Shown: one piece after another, positions 53,330-62,643 of the stretch | How the letters are laid out: the number at the start of each line of letters is the position of its first letter | How positions within the stretch are numbered: the stretch's first letter is position 1 | Source of the DNA: Allopusillimonas ginsengisoli | Lineage (GTDB): Bacteria; Pseudomonadota; Gammaproteobacteria; Burkholderiales; Burkholderiaceae_B | Direction: 5' to 3' | Length of the DNA: 64,000 bases | Assembly (NCBI RefSeq): GCF_004153455.1 | Contig: NZ_SDQE01000005.1 | Coordinates: 1 to 64,000 of the forward strand | The notes under the pieces: generated by a model | Seen by the model: only the letters and a program-made list of their open reading frames with translations | Database searches by the model: none | What the model was told of the DNA's origin: nothing | Position numbers and translations under genes: made by a program

Positions 53330-53384
53330 TCGCCCTGGACGTCCGCCCCGGCGATTTCCCGCCTGAACGCCGCGCAGCCCCCCT

Positions 53385-53418
53385 ACCCCCTCGCCGTCGG
53401 CAACGGCGTCCAGGGGGT
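53385..53418. terminator. Strong stem-loop between dctM and prfB
   Basis: A two-part stem: outer ACCCCCT/AGGGGGT (7 pairs) and inner CGCCGT/ACGGCG (6 pairs) around a 5-base loop, with a 3-base bulge. It lies 56 bases after dctM and 60 before prfB. There is no T-run, so it may be a rho-independent terminator lacking a U tract or an mRNA 3'-end stabiliser. Confidence 0.5.
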
Positions 53419-53477
53419 GGCGCGCAACAGGTTAAAATAGCAGGTTAGCTCAAGAAATTACCCATTCAGGAACACAC

Positions 53478-54582
53478 ATGGAAGCCGAACGCCATAACCA
53501 ACTCGCCGCCCATCTCGAAGACTACGCCGAGCGGCAAGCTGCCCTTCGGGGGTATCTTTGACTACGATGCCAAGTTTGAACGTCTTCAGGTTGTAAACGC
53601 AGAACTCGAAAGCCCCGAAGTCTGGAACGACCCGAAACATGCCCAGGACCTGGGCCGCGAAAAGAAAAGCCTGGACACCATCGTCGGCACGCTCTCCGAG
53701 ATCGCCGCCAGCCTCGCAGACGCGCGCGAACTCTTTGAATTGGCCGAACTCGAAGACGACGACGACATGATGCTTTCCATTGAACGCGATGCGCAGGCCA
53801 TTGCTGTGCGCCTCGAAGAACTGGAATTCCGTCGCATGTTTTCGAACCCGGCCGATCCGCTCAACTGTTTTGTCGACATTCAGGCCGGCGCAGGCGGCAC
53901 CGAGGCCCAGGACTGGGCCTCCATGCTGCTACGCCAGTACCTGCGCTATTGCGAACGCAAAGACTTCAAGGTCGATGTCCTCGAAGAATCCGAAGGTGAA
54001 GTCGCAGGTATCAAATCCGCCACCCTCAAAGTCGAGGGCGATCACGCCTTTGGCTACCTGCGCACCGAAACCGGCATTCACCGCTTGGTCCGCAAAAGCC
54101 CTTTCGATTCAGCAAATGGCCGGCATACCTCCTTTGCGAGTGTCTTTGTCTACCCCGAAGTCGATGACTCCTTCGAAATAGACATCAATCCCGCGGATCT
54201 GCGTGTCGATACCTATCGTGCCAGCGGCGCGGGCGGTCAGCACATCAACAAGACCGATTCTGCCGTGCGGATCACGCACGAACCCACTGGCATCGTGGTG
54301 CAGTGCCAGAACGATCGCTCCCAGCACCGCAACCGCGCCGAAGCCATGCAGATGCTCAAATCGCGTCTCTACGAAAAAGAAATGCGCGAACGCATGGCCG
54401 AGCATCAAAAAATGGAAGATGCCAAGACCGACGTAGGCTGGGGCCACCAGATCCGCTCCTACGTACTGGATCAAAGCCGGATCAAGGATCTGCGTACCAA
54501 CGTCGAAATCTCCAACACCCAGAAAGTACTGGATGGCGACCTCGACGCGTTTATCGAAGCCAGTCTCAAACAAGGGGTATAA
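53478..54582 (+). CDS. prfB: Peptide chain release factor 2, programmed +1 frameshift
   Basis: Releases finished proteins at UGA and UAA codons. The gene is in two frames: 27 codons from ATG 53478, then an in-frame TGA at 53559-53561, with translation resuming one base on (53560-54582), giving 367 residues. The slippery site CTT-TGA-C is preceded by GGGGGTAT, the Shine-Dalgarno-like stimulator used in E. coli prfB. The frameshift lets RF2 regulate its own level. In the second frame SPF (207-209), the tripeptide that reads UGA, and GGQ (252-254), the hydrolysis motif, are intact. This is a working gene, not a pseudogene. Confidence 0.96.
53550..53562 (+). promoter_or_regulatory. RF2 autoregulatory frameshift site
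   Basis: GGGTATCTTTGAC, with three further purines or G bases just before it, reproduces the classic prfB recoding site: internal Shine-Dalgarno-like G-run, slippery CTT, stop TGA and a following C that weakens termination. Confidence 0.95.
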
Positions 54583-54584
54583 GC

Positions 54585-55337
54585 ATGCAAGCCACTACCG
54601 TTGCCATCGTGACAGGTGCTTCGCGCGGACTGGGCCAGGCACTGGCGATGGGCCTGCTCGGCCCCGACACCTACCTGTGCACCGTTGCCCGCACCCGCAA
54701 CACGGAACTGGCCGCCCGCGCCGCCCAGTCAGGCGCGCAATTGCAACAGATACAGTGCGACCTGGCCGACCCGGCAGCTGCAGAACAAACCGCAACACGC
54801 ATCATGGGCAGCCTCCCGACCGACGCCCAGCGCTATCTCCTCATCAACAATGCAGGCATTGTGGATCCTGTCGGCCAGGCAGACCAGCTCCTGCAGGCAT
54901 CAGCGATCACCGCCGCCCTTACCCTGAACATTACAAGCGTGATGCTGCTGACAGCGGCCTTCGTTCAGGCGTCCAAGCCGCGGCAGGCAGACAGTCGGAT
55001 ACTCAATATTTCATCCGGGGCCGGTCGCAACCCCACCCCTGGCTGGAGCGTCTATTGCGCGAGCAAGGCGGCGCTGGATCATTACACGCGTGTACTGGCC
55101 TGCGAAAACCATGGCGTACGGGCGGTTGCGCTCGCCCCCGGGGTGATCGACACAGCCATGCAGCATGCCATACGCGGCGCAGCGCCTGCCGATTTCCCCA
55201 ATGTGGCCAAGTTCCAGCAACTGCACGAACAAGGCCAGCTATCCAGCCCAGAAGCCACCGCCGCTCGCATACTGCGTTACATTGTCCGCGATGATTTCGG
55301 CGACACTGTGCTGGACGACATCCGAAATTACGATTAA
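54585..55337 (+). CDS. Short-chain dehydrogenase, sepiapterin/benzil reductase-like
   Basis: A 250-residue SDR with the cofactor motif TGASRGLG near residue 10, NNAG in the middle, and the catalytic YxxxK as YCASK, preceded by a Ser in ISSGAG. The final residues (VLDDIRNYD) resemble sepiapterin reductase or benzil reductase-like enzymes (YueD). The substrate is uncertain. The ATG lies 2 bases after the prfB stop, and lysS starts 12 bases downstream, so it is co-transcribed with both. Confidence 0.85.
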   Translation: MQATTVAIVTGASRGLGQALAMGLLGPDTYLCTVARTRNTELAARAAQSGAQLQQIQCDLADPAAAEQTATRIMGSLPTDAQRYLLINNAGIVDPVGQADQLLQASAITAALTLNITSVMLLTAAFVQASKPRQADSRILNISSGAGRNPTPGWSVYCASKAALDHYTRVLACENHGVRAVALAPGVIDTAMQHAIRGAAPADFPNVAKFQQLHEQGQLSSPEATAARILRYIVRDDFGDTVLDDIRNYD

Positions 55338-55349
55338 GCCTCATCACTC

Positions 55350-56870
55350 ATGAACGACTCAACGCCCAATACGCCCGCCACCGACGAAAACCATTTGATT
55401 GCAGAAAGGCGCGGCAAGCTCGCTCGCCTGCGCGCTGAAGGCGTCGCTTATCCTAATGATTTTTGCCCTGATGCACGTGCCGCACACCTGCATCAGGCCT
55501 ACGACAACCTCGACAAAGACGCGCTTGCCGCTCAGGAAACGCAGGTACGCGTCGCAGGGCGCATGATGCTCAAGCGCATTATGGGCAAAGCCAGTTTTGC
55601 GACCTTGCAGGATGGCTCAGGCCGCATTCAGATTTTCCTGGATCGCAACAAACTGGGCGAAGCGTGCTACGCAGATTTCAAAACATGGGACATCGGCGAT
55701 ATCGTTGGCGTGGAAGGCACCATGTTCAAGACCAACAAAGGAGAGCTGTCGGTTCATGCCAGCGCCATCAGACTGCTGTCCAAGTCGCTAAGGCCCCTGC
55801 CCGACAAGTTCCACGGCCTGGCCGATCAGGAAATGCGTTACCGGCAGCGTTACGTCGACCTCATCATGGCCGACGATACTCGCCGTACCTTTCTTGCACG
55901 AAGCAAGGCCATGGCCAGCATCCGGCAATTCATGGTAGAGGCAGACTTCCTTGAAGTCGAAACACCCATGCTGCATCCCATACCCGGAGGCGCGGCCGCC
56001 AAGCCTTTTACGACTCACCACAATGCGCTGGACATGGATATGTACCTCCGCATCGCCCCAGAGCTCTATCTCAAGCGCCTGATCGTGGGCGGCTTTGACC
56101 GCGTGTTCGAGATCAATCGCAATTTCCGCAACGAGGGAGTCAGCCCGCGCCACAACCCCGAATTCACGATGATGGAGTTCTACGCTGCCTATACGAACTA
56201 CCACTGGCTGATGAGCTTCACGGAATCGCTGCTGCGCCAGGCTGCCACAGATGCAACAGGCAGCGCGGTACTTACCTACCAGGGCGAAACAGTCGATCTC
56301 TCCCAACCATTTGATCGCCTGACCATTGTTCAGGCCATACAGAAATATACAGAGGGCTACACAGACACCCAATTGCATGATGCAGTATTTCTGCGCCATG
56401 AACTGCGCCGCCTGGGCGCCGATATCGATGGACCTGTTCTCGGGCGAGCAGGAACCGGCGCCCTGCAGCTCGCGCTGTTCGAAGAAACAGCCGAAGCGAA
56501 GTTGTGGAACCCCACCTTTATCATCGACTATCCTGTCGAGGTCTCGCCACTGGCTCGCGCGTCGGACAAGCAAGCCGATATCACCGAACGCTTCGAACTA
56601 TTCATCACCGGTCGCGAGATCGCCAACGGTTTTTCAGAGCTGAACGACCCCGAGGATCAAGCCGCGCGTTTTCAGGCGCAGGTCCAGGCCAAAGATGCAG
56701 GCGACGAAGAGGCCATGTACTACGACGCAGACTATATTCGTGCGCTGGAGTATGGCATGCCGCCTACGGGCGGCTGCGGCATCGGCATAGATCGACTGGT
56801 CATGTTGCTCACCGACAGCCCCAGCATCCGAGATGTCATTCTATTTCCGCATCTGCGGCGGGAAGACTGA
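55350..56870 (+). CDS. lysS: Lysyl-tRNA synthetase, class II
   Basis: Charges tRNA-Lys. The 506 residues hold the N-terminal OB-fold anticodon-binding domain ([22 protein letters not shown]), then the class II catalytic domain. Motif 1 is near [21 protein letters not shown], motif 2 is [26 protein letters not shown], and motif 3 is [15 protein letters not shown]. The ATG follows the SDR gene by 12 bases. It ends one base from the convergent sialic-acid operon. Confidence 0.97.
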   Translation: MNDSTPNTPATDENHLIAERRGKLARLRAEGVAYPNDFCPDARAAHLHQAYDNLDKDALAAQETQVRVAGRMMLKRIMGKASFATLQDGSGRIQIFLDRNKLGEACYADFKTWDIGDIVGVEGTMFKTNKGELSVHASAIRLLSKSLRPLPDKFHGLADQEMRYRQRYVDLIMADDTRRTFLARSKAMASIRQFMVEADFLEVETPMLHPIPGGAAAKPFTTHHNALDMDMYLRIAPELYLKRLIVGGFDRVFEINRNFRNEGVSPRHNPEFTMMEFYAAYTNYHWLMSFTESLLRQAATDATGSAVLTYQGETVDLSQPFDRLTIVQAIQKYTEGYTDTQLHDAVFLRHELRRLGADIDGPVLGRAGTGALQLALFEETAEAKLWNPTFIIDYPVEVSPLARASDKQADITERFELFITGREIANGFSELNDPEDQAARFQAQVQAKDAGDEEAMYYDADYIRALEYGMPPTGGCGIGIDRLVMLLTDSPSIRDVILFPHLRRED

Positions 56871-56871
56871 T

Positions 56872-59800
56872 TCAAAGCTGGATCTTCCGATCGGCAAGCA
56901 ATAGATTTGCCTGCCATCGGTCCATCGCGTAGGCGGGTGTGCTGTCTGGGTAGCGTATCAGCAAGGTATGCCAGCATCGCGCCGCCTCGCGAAACCGACC
57001 CGACAACTGATAGACTTCAGCCATCAGCTCATACTCGGCGGGGTTTTCCGGGCCTCGCACACCCGGCTTACCGAACACTGACACAGCGCGACGCATATCA
57101 CCCAGCATACGATAGACATACGTTAGCCTGCGCAGCCCATCCTCCAGGCTCATCGCATGCGCTTCAAGCAAATGAACAGCCGACGACCAATCGCGCAGCG
57201 CAAAAGCGCAACGTACCCGCAGATCAATGGCATCAAGATCCTTGTCATCCGCAGCAATCAGCGTATCGCACACCCGGGCACTGGCCGTATAGCAGGAACG
57301 CATTGCCAGCGCATGCGCATACAGGCGGCCCAAACACGCAGGCATGCTCACGATGGGGCTGATCTCAGTGATCTCGCCGGCCCTGGCCCACGCGGCAAAA
57401 GAAGGATAGCCTTCAGTCAGCAATCGGATAAGCTCTTTCCAGTCTTTTTGCGCAAACGCCAACTGCGCTCCTTCTGACCTGACCAGCCAGGCTGTCCTGC
57501 CATGCCGTGGAAGCTTGTTCAACCAAGCGTTGGACTTTTCAAAGTCATGGCACATCCTATAGGCTTTGCTGATGGCCAGTTCTGGCAAAAGCGAGCCCAA
57601 CTCAGCGCGATCAAGCTCTGAGGCACACGCTTGTGCGATAGCAATCACATCGTCCCATTGCTGGTGGGCGCAATAAACCCAAACCAACATGGCATTGCGC
57701 GCAGCGCCTTCCGGCGCCATGTCCGCCATGAGCGCCTGGCAGCGTTCGCCCTTCCCACGTTCAGCCAGCCCATACAACAAGATGCCATACAGTGTTTGAT
57801 CTGACGGTGCCAGCGGGAATCGCTCAAGGAGCAGGTCGCATACCGTGTCATAAGATTGTTGAGCCAGCAAAAACTGAAGTTCAACCTTCTGGAATCGCTT
57901 CATGCTGTCCGGCCGTGCGCGCCCAAGTACCACAGACGCGGAATCGTACAGCACGCGCGCGCTGTCAATGTCCATAGCGCAGAACTTCTCTATCAAGCTG
58001 ACCAGCGTCGCCGCGAGATTCATCGCCACGCCATCAGCCATGTCCTGAACAATGCTTCGCTGCAAAATGCGAGTAGCCATCGCCTGCGCATCGTCAAGCT
58101 TGCCCAACTCAGTCACAATACGCAGATAATCAATACATACACACAACGGGATGCTGTTCTGTGCGCTGGCCAGCCACGCCTCGTGATCGCGATAAGCCCG
58201 CTTGATGTGCTGCAGGGCATCCTGCCATTGCCCACAGGCCATCGCCAACCGGGCACGTTCGACGCAAACCAGGCGCATTCCCGTGCCATCTTCCTCCGCG
58301 GTAGCCAGCCAGGCCTGTCCATCTTGTTGCTGCGGCGCTTGCCGGCATGCCTTCGCCATCAGCAGTGCAGCCGCATGCTCGCGGCGCTCTTTCTCTCCGA
58401 TTGTGGCAACTGCCAGCGTACCCGCGGCAAGCACCTCGTCCCAACGAGCACTCGCCGCAAGCGCCCAAGCTCGAAACAAGGCATACAGTCCTTCGTCGGC
58501 CCGTATGCCATGCGTCCAGCGCCGAAATAACCGCCAGGCGGCATCCGCATCCGACAAGCCCTCATAACAGCGCAACAGCAGGCTTGTGATGGTGGTATCA
58601 GGCACAGGGTGCCAGCAATCGAGTCGAGCAAGCGTTTCCCGTGCTTGCATCCATTGCAGATCATCGATATATACACGTGCAACGGCCAACTGCAAGGGCT
58701 GGCACAAACGCTCATGAAGTGGTGACACGACGGCGCGCGCTGCGTCATGGCAGGCCAGCGCCTGCGCAAAACTCCCTCGCTGGCGCAAGCCCTCGACCGT
58801 CTCGACGGCGGCTGAAACAAATGCCATCGCCCCGGCATTATCACGCAACGCTGCCGATGCCACCGTCGCGCAAACCTCGCTGGCCTCGTCAAAGCGGCTG
58901 AGCTGCAGCAGCACACGCACGTAATCCAGCTTATCGCCTGGGGACATGGCTTGCCATGTCGGGTAAGCCCAAGAGAAATAGCAGAGTGATTTTTCCCATT
59001 GACTCTGCGCCAGCGCAAGCCTTGCCTGCTCGAGCATCCAGGCCTGTTCTTCAGCGAAGCTGGGCCGCAAAACGGACAATGCGTGCTCTGCTCGCGCGAA
59101 ATCACCCTGTACACGCAGTGCTCGAACGTGATCCAAAGAGTCTGAAACTGTATGCTCGGCTTCAATCGACACGCAGGCGTCTGCCGCCTGTTCGCGCGCG
59201 GCGTGCCGAAATCCGCGAGTACTGCCAGCACCATCCTGATCGATATCCAGGACGTCCTGCGCCTGAGTCACTCCGGGAAATTTTTCCAGTATCTGAAGGT
59301 GTTCGGATATCAACGCACGCGCGGACGCATCGGTACTGTTCGCCTCGTCTCTGGGAAGCACATTCAGGAACCAGGGGCCAATCGCATAGGCCCTGGTTTC
59401 CGGGCTGACCAACTGCGTATAGACCAGGGCTGTAGAGGCGATACCCAGGATTGCCTTGGGCCGCGCCAGGCAGATCAACGGTTCGACTGGAAAATCCGTT
59501 TCCTGGAAAATAACGAATGGTTGGCTGCCATTTGTCACGCCGTCAATACGTCGCCTGAACGCCTGATACAGGGTTCGCCGATCTTTGTGATGCATTTTTA
59601 TGAACACACGTGCGTTAAGACGGCTGCTTGCCAGTGCCAGCATGTTGACAAGCACATCGCAAAATGTCTCATCATTCACAGGATATCGTTGGCTCACGAA
59701 CAGAATGTCGTTGCCGCCGATATCGTAATGATTTACCAATTGCCGTGTCCGATCGTCGATGGTCAAGCCGCCCGCATGAAGAAAAAATCGGGTCGCAATC

Positions 59801-60486
59801 CGATAGTTGAATACGCCATTGAGCAGCTCGGGAAAAGCAGCATAAACTCGATCGAAATCTCTAAAATAGCTCAGGGCCGGCAATAAGCTTCGGTAGCCAG
59901 GTACACAGCGCATGACCCCGCGTCGCCATGCTGCCCATACCGGGGCCGTATCATCGACAGCCGATAGGTTATGTCCGCGCGCATCAAGCTTGTAGGTCGC
60001 GGTCCCCTCCTCCACCAGACACATAGTGCAACCACGCTGCTTTGCAAGCGTTGCCAGTACAGCATAGTGCCGCTCGAAACTGAGCAGAAACACAGATCGA
60101 GGAGCTACCGTTCGAAGCAGGGTCTTGTAGATCCGTTTCATCACCGAAAGCTTCTTCAAGGCGATCCGATTGGGGGTTCTCGGAATCCTGACACGTGACA
60201 CAGCACTGAACAGTTCTTTGTTCACTTGCTGTTCTATCAAGACGGGCATGTTCAAGTTTGCAGACGTATACAGAACAGCCAAATAGTTGCCCGCCAGCTT
60301 CTCGAAACGGATCAAGGCCTGAACCTGGCGCAATTGACCCACATGCGATACGACGAACAAGTTGTCGGCCGGGGTGTCTGCCGTACCGCGCAGGCCGCCA
60401 TGCTTATTCCAGGCAGTGGCGGCTCGCCTGGTCAGTGTGCCAAACTGGACAGCAGCGCGTTGTGCCCACCGTACAAACCTATCCAT
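56872..60486 (-). CDS. NeuS-like polysialyltransferase fused to a TPR-like solenoid
   Basis: A 1204-residue protein, about three times the size of E. coli NeuS (about 409). Residues 40-410 follow NeuS closely from memory: VVSHVGQLRQ near 45, SFERHYAVL near 136, LVEEGTATYK with the catalytic EEG at 159-161, SQRYPVND near 265, and ASTALVYTQLVSP near 350. NeuS adds alpha-2,8-linked sialic acid at the inner face of the membrane. The second conserved motif, HP in known enzymes, reads HH (299-300). Residues ~440-1190 are Ala- and Leu-rich paired helices resembling TPR repeats, with no catalytic motif I recognise. It is last in the neu operon and overlaps the gene before it by 8 bases. Confidence 0.8.
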   Translation of the reverse strand: MDRFVRWAQRAAVQFGTLTRRAATAWNKHGGLRGTADTPADNLFVVSHVGQLRQVQALIRFEKLAGNYLAVLYTSANLNMPVLIEQQVNKELFSAVSRVRIPRTPNRIALKKLSVMKRIYKTLLRTVAPRSVFLLSFERHYAVLATLAKQRGCTMCLVEEGTATYKLDARGHNLSAVDDTAPVWAAWRRGVMRCVPGYRSLLPALSYFRDFDRVYAAFPELLNGVFNYRIATRFFLHAGGLTIDDRTRQLVNHYDIGGNDILFVSQRYPVNDETFCDVLVNMLALASSRLNARVFIKMHHKDRRTLYQAFRRRIDGVTNGSQPFVIFQETDFPVEPLICLARPKAILGIASTALVYTQLVSPETRAYAIGPWFLNVLPRDEANSTDASARALISEHLQILEKFPGVTQAQDVLDIDQDGAGSTRGFRHAAREQAADACVSIEAEHTVSDSLDHVRALRVQGDFARAEHALSVLRPSFAEEQAWMLEQARLALAQSQWEKSLCYFSWAYPTWQAMSPGDKLDYVRVLLQLSRFDEASEVCATVASAALRDNAGAMAFVSAAVETVEGLRQRGSFAQALACHDAARAVVSPLHERLCQPLQLAVARVYIDDLQWMQARETLARLDCWHPVPDTTITSLLLRCYEGLSDADAAWRLFRRWTHGIRADEGLYALFRAWALAASARWDEVLAAGTLAVATIGEKERREHAAALLMAKACRQAPQQQDGQAWLATAEEDGTGMRLVCVERARLAMACGQWQDALQHIKRAYRDHEAWLASAQNSIPLCVCIDYLRIVTELGKLDDAQAMATRILQRSIVQDMADGVAMNLAATLVSLIEKFCAMDIDSARVLYDSASVVLGRARPDSMKRFQKVELQFLLAQQSYDTVCDLLLERFPLAPSDQTLYGILLYGLAERGKGERCQALMADMAPEGAARNAMLVWVYCAHQQWDDVIAIAQACASELDRAELGSLLPELAISKAYRMCHDFEKSNAWLNKLPRHGRTAWLVRSEGAQLAFAQKDWKELIRLLTEGYPSFAAWARAGEITEISPIVSMPACLGRLYAHALAMRSCYTASARVCDTLIAADDKDLDAIDLRVRCAFALRDWSSAVHLLEAHAMSLEDGLRRLTYVYRMLGDMRRAVSVFGKPGVRGPENPAEYELMAEVYQLSGRFREAARCWHTLLIRYPDSTPAYAMDRWQANLLLADRKIQL

Positions 60487-61600
60487 GATTCATTCCTGTA
60501 ATGGCGAAGGACCTGCCCACAACGCGCAAGCTTTTCAATGGATGTCTCAGAAAAACAGCAGGAAAAGCGAGGGCCAGTTTTGTTATGGAACAGCGAGCGG
60601 GTAGCACCCTGAGTTCGTTTTTTGGCTGCATCAAACGATGCTTCACGGTTTCCAGGCCGAACGCGGGATGTTGAACGTTCTCACGCAGCCAACGGCTGCA
60701 GGCTGCGGGCGGCCGCATGAAATCCACCTGCTCCGCTTGGACGATCAACCCACTATCCTGAAAATACTGATCATGACTACCCTCACTGGCATAGCCGCTC
60801 AACAAGTAAACGTTTTTTCTCAGAAGCAGGGCCTCGATGGCCGCGGAGCTCGATATACTCAAGCAAGAATCCACGATCTCCAACACACTGTTGACAGGCG
60901 CTTCAGTGAACGACATATTCACAGGCTTGCCGATATCGGCAATGATGCGGCAGAGCGCCTCGGGCACCTGCCTTGACCCTGGTTCGGCGGACCGCCCCTT
61001 GATCAAAAACATGCGATGCGGATTGCGCTCTGCGATGAGAATCAGATCTTGTGCCAGCCGCTGCCGTTCCTTCCTTCGGCATGGCACATACAACTGTTCG
61101 AAGAAGGCTGTCGATGGTAGAATGCCCACCACATCCTTTGCAGAACTGTTGTCAACCTGTCCTCCTGCGTGCGCTTCCAGCCAGGCCGCTCCGTACACAA
61201 TCCCATTGTTCTGCAAGCCCAGCGCATGACAAACACGCCGGTATATGCCTGCATCCATTTCTGAATTGAGAAGCACGATATCGCATCCGGCGCGGGTAAT
61301 GAACGCATCGAGCTGGCTGTCCATAACGATGCCGGGAAACAAAGCGACGGCTTTGATGCGGTCAGCCTTTCGACGCACCCGATCCAGCAGAGCATTCAAG
61401 TCTCGTCCGCCACAGCTGAAAACAATGACATCATGGACGGCAAGTGCGCGGCAGAGTGCATCAGCATCTTTCCAAGCTTGTAGATCAAAGCGCTTTGTCT
61501 TGCCAAAACGCTTGTCGTCATTCAGCGCCTGGCACAGAAACCGGGTCGCCTTTTCCTGCGCATACGTTCGAAAGACAACCGCAACCTGACACTGGTTCAT
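60479..61600 (-). CDS. Unassigned GT-B-like protein of the sialic-acid operon
   Basis: A 373-residue protein, not certainly placed in a family. No signal peptide; a short hydrophobic stretch near the C-terminus (ITKLALAFPAVFLRHPL) could bind membrane. The N-terminal half resembles a nucleotide-sugar-type Rossmann domain, and SSSAAIEALLLRKNVYLLSG near residue 255 is the kind of Ser/Gly-rich loop seen in GT-B sialyltransferases and in NeuC. It sits directly before the NeuS-like gene, where E. coli K1 carries neuE. It may start the sialic-acid chain on its lipid carrier, but this is inference. It overlaps neuB by 4 bases. Confidence 0.6.
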   Translation of the reverse strand: MNQCQVAVVFRTYAQEKATRFLCQALNDDKRFGKTKRFDLQAWKDADALCRALAVHDVIVFSCGGRDLNALLDRVRRKADRIKAVALFPGIVMDSQLDAFITRAGCDIVLLNSEMDAGIYRRVCHALGLQNNGIVYGAAWLEAHAGGQVDNSSAKDVVGILPSTAFFEQLYVPCRRKERQRLAQDLILIAERNPHRMFLIKGRSAEPGSRQVPEALCRIIADIGKPVNMSFTEAPVNSVLEIVDSCLSISSSAAIEALLLRKNVYLLSGYASEGSHDQYFQDSGLIVQAEQVDFMRPPAACSRWLRENVQHPAFGLETVKHRLMQPKNELRVLPARCSITKLALAFPAVFLRHPLKSLRVVGRSFAITGMNHG

Positions 61601-62640
61601 GCCTGGACGTCCCCGTTCCGCAATTGAGCTCCCTTCTTGATGTCGCGGGCCGCATAGCGTCCCAGTAATCTATCGTAGTCCTCTGCGCTGAACGCTCCGG
61701 TGCCGGGCCGTTTGACCCATAGATTTTCCTCCGTGAGTAGTTCTCCGGCACGTATGTCTCTGTCTGCCACGACAGAGGCAAAGGCGAATTTGATGGTGGC
61801 CGCCTCTTCGGGCAGCGGCTGCTTCTCCCCGCCTCTGGCCAGGAATATCGCTTGCGACCCGCGAATCAACTGGGCCAACGCGGCAGGGTCCATCGAGCAA
61901 GCGATATCTGGACCTGGGCGGCACATATCGTCGGTAAAGTGGCGCTCCACAATGCTGGCCCCCAACGCAACAGCGGCGAGACAGGCATAATTGTCCACAG
62001 TATGATCGGACAAACCCACAACAGCGTCAGGAAAAGCTTCCGCCAGACGCTGAAGGGCGCCAAGCCGAACCAGATGATAGGGTGTAGGATAGACATTCGT
62101 GCAATGCAGCAGCGCAAAGGGCACATTGGCGGCGCGAAGTATCTGCACCGACTTTCCCACGCTGGCCAGATCGTTCATCCCTGTCGACAGGATAATCGGC
62201 TTGCCGAACGAGGCAACCAGCCGCAGCAAGGGATAATTACTGCACTCCCCTGAACCAATCTTGTACGCCGGGACGCCCATGCGCTGTAGCCTGTAGGCGG
62301 CCGCGCGCGAAAAAGGCGTGCTGATGAAAATCAGCCCTTTCGCTTGCGCATATTTCATCAACGCGGTTTCGTCCGCTTCGCTCAATGCGCAGCGCGCCAT
62401 GATGTCAAAAATAGAAACTTCGGCATTGCCGGGCACAACGTCGCGTGCCTCCACCGACATTTCATCTTCGACAATATGCGTTTGGTGCTTGATCACCTCT
62501 GCGCCCGCCCGCTGCGCGGCGTCAACCATGGCAATGGCCGCGTCGAGACTGCCCTCATGATTGATACCAATTTCGGCGATCACCAAGGGTTCATGCGCCG
62601 GCCCCACTGGCCTGCCCTGAATGCTGAAGGATGGAAGCAT
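61597..62640 (-). CDS. neuB: N-acetylneuraminate synthase
   Basis: Condenses N-acetylmannosamine with phosphoenolpyruvate to give sialic acid (Neu5Ac). The 347 residues contain the barrel domain with VIAEIGINHEGSLDAA near the start, GSGECSNYPLL and KPIILSTGM in the middle, and VVGLSDHTVDN, all typical of NeuB. A C-terminal SAF (antifreeze-like) domain begins around RDIRAGELLTEENLWVKRPG. The KIGSGEC region matches E. coli NeuB more than legionaminate synthase as far as I can recall. It begins 3 bases after neuA. Confidence 0.93.
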   Translation of the reverse strand: MLPSFSIQGRPVGPAHEPLVIAEIGINHEGSLDAAIAMVDAAQRAGAEVIKHQTHIVEDEMSVEARDVVPGNAEVSIFDIMARCALSEADETALMKYAQAKGLIFISTPFSRAAAYRLQRMGVPAYKIGSGECSNYPLLRLVASFGKPIILSTGMNDLASVGKSVQILRAANVPFALLHCTNVYPTPYHLVRLGALQRLAEAFPDAVVGLSDHTVDNYACLAAVALGASIVERHFTDDMCRPGPDIACSMDPAALAQLIRGSQAIFLARGGEKQPLPEEAATIKFAFASVVADRDIRAGELLTEENLWVKRPGTGAFSAEDYDRLLGRYAARDIKKGAQLRNGDVQA

Positions 62641-62643
62641 GTG

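Noticed and set aside
53478-53561. prfB as a pseudogene because of the early in-frame stop
   Set aside because: The stop is in the classic RF2 recoding context, and all motifs beyond it are intact.
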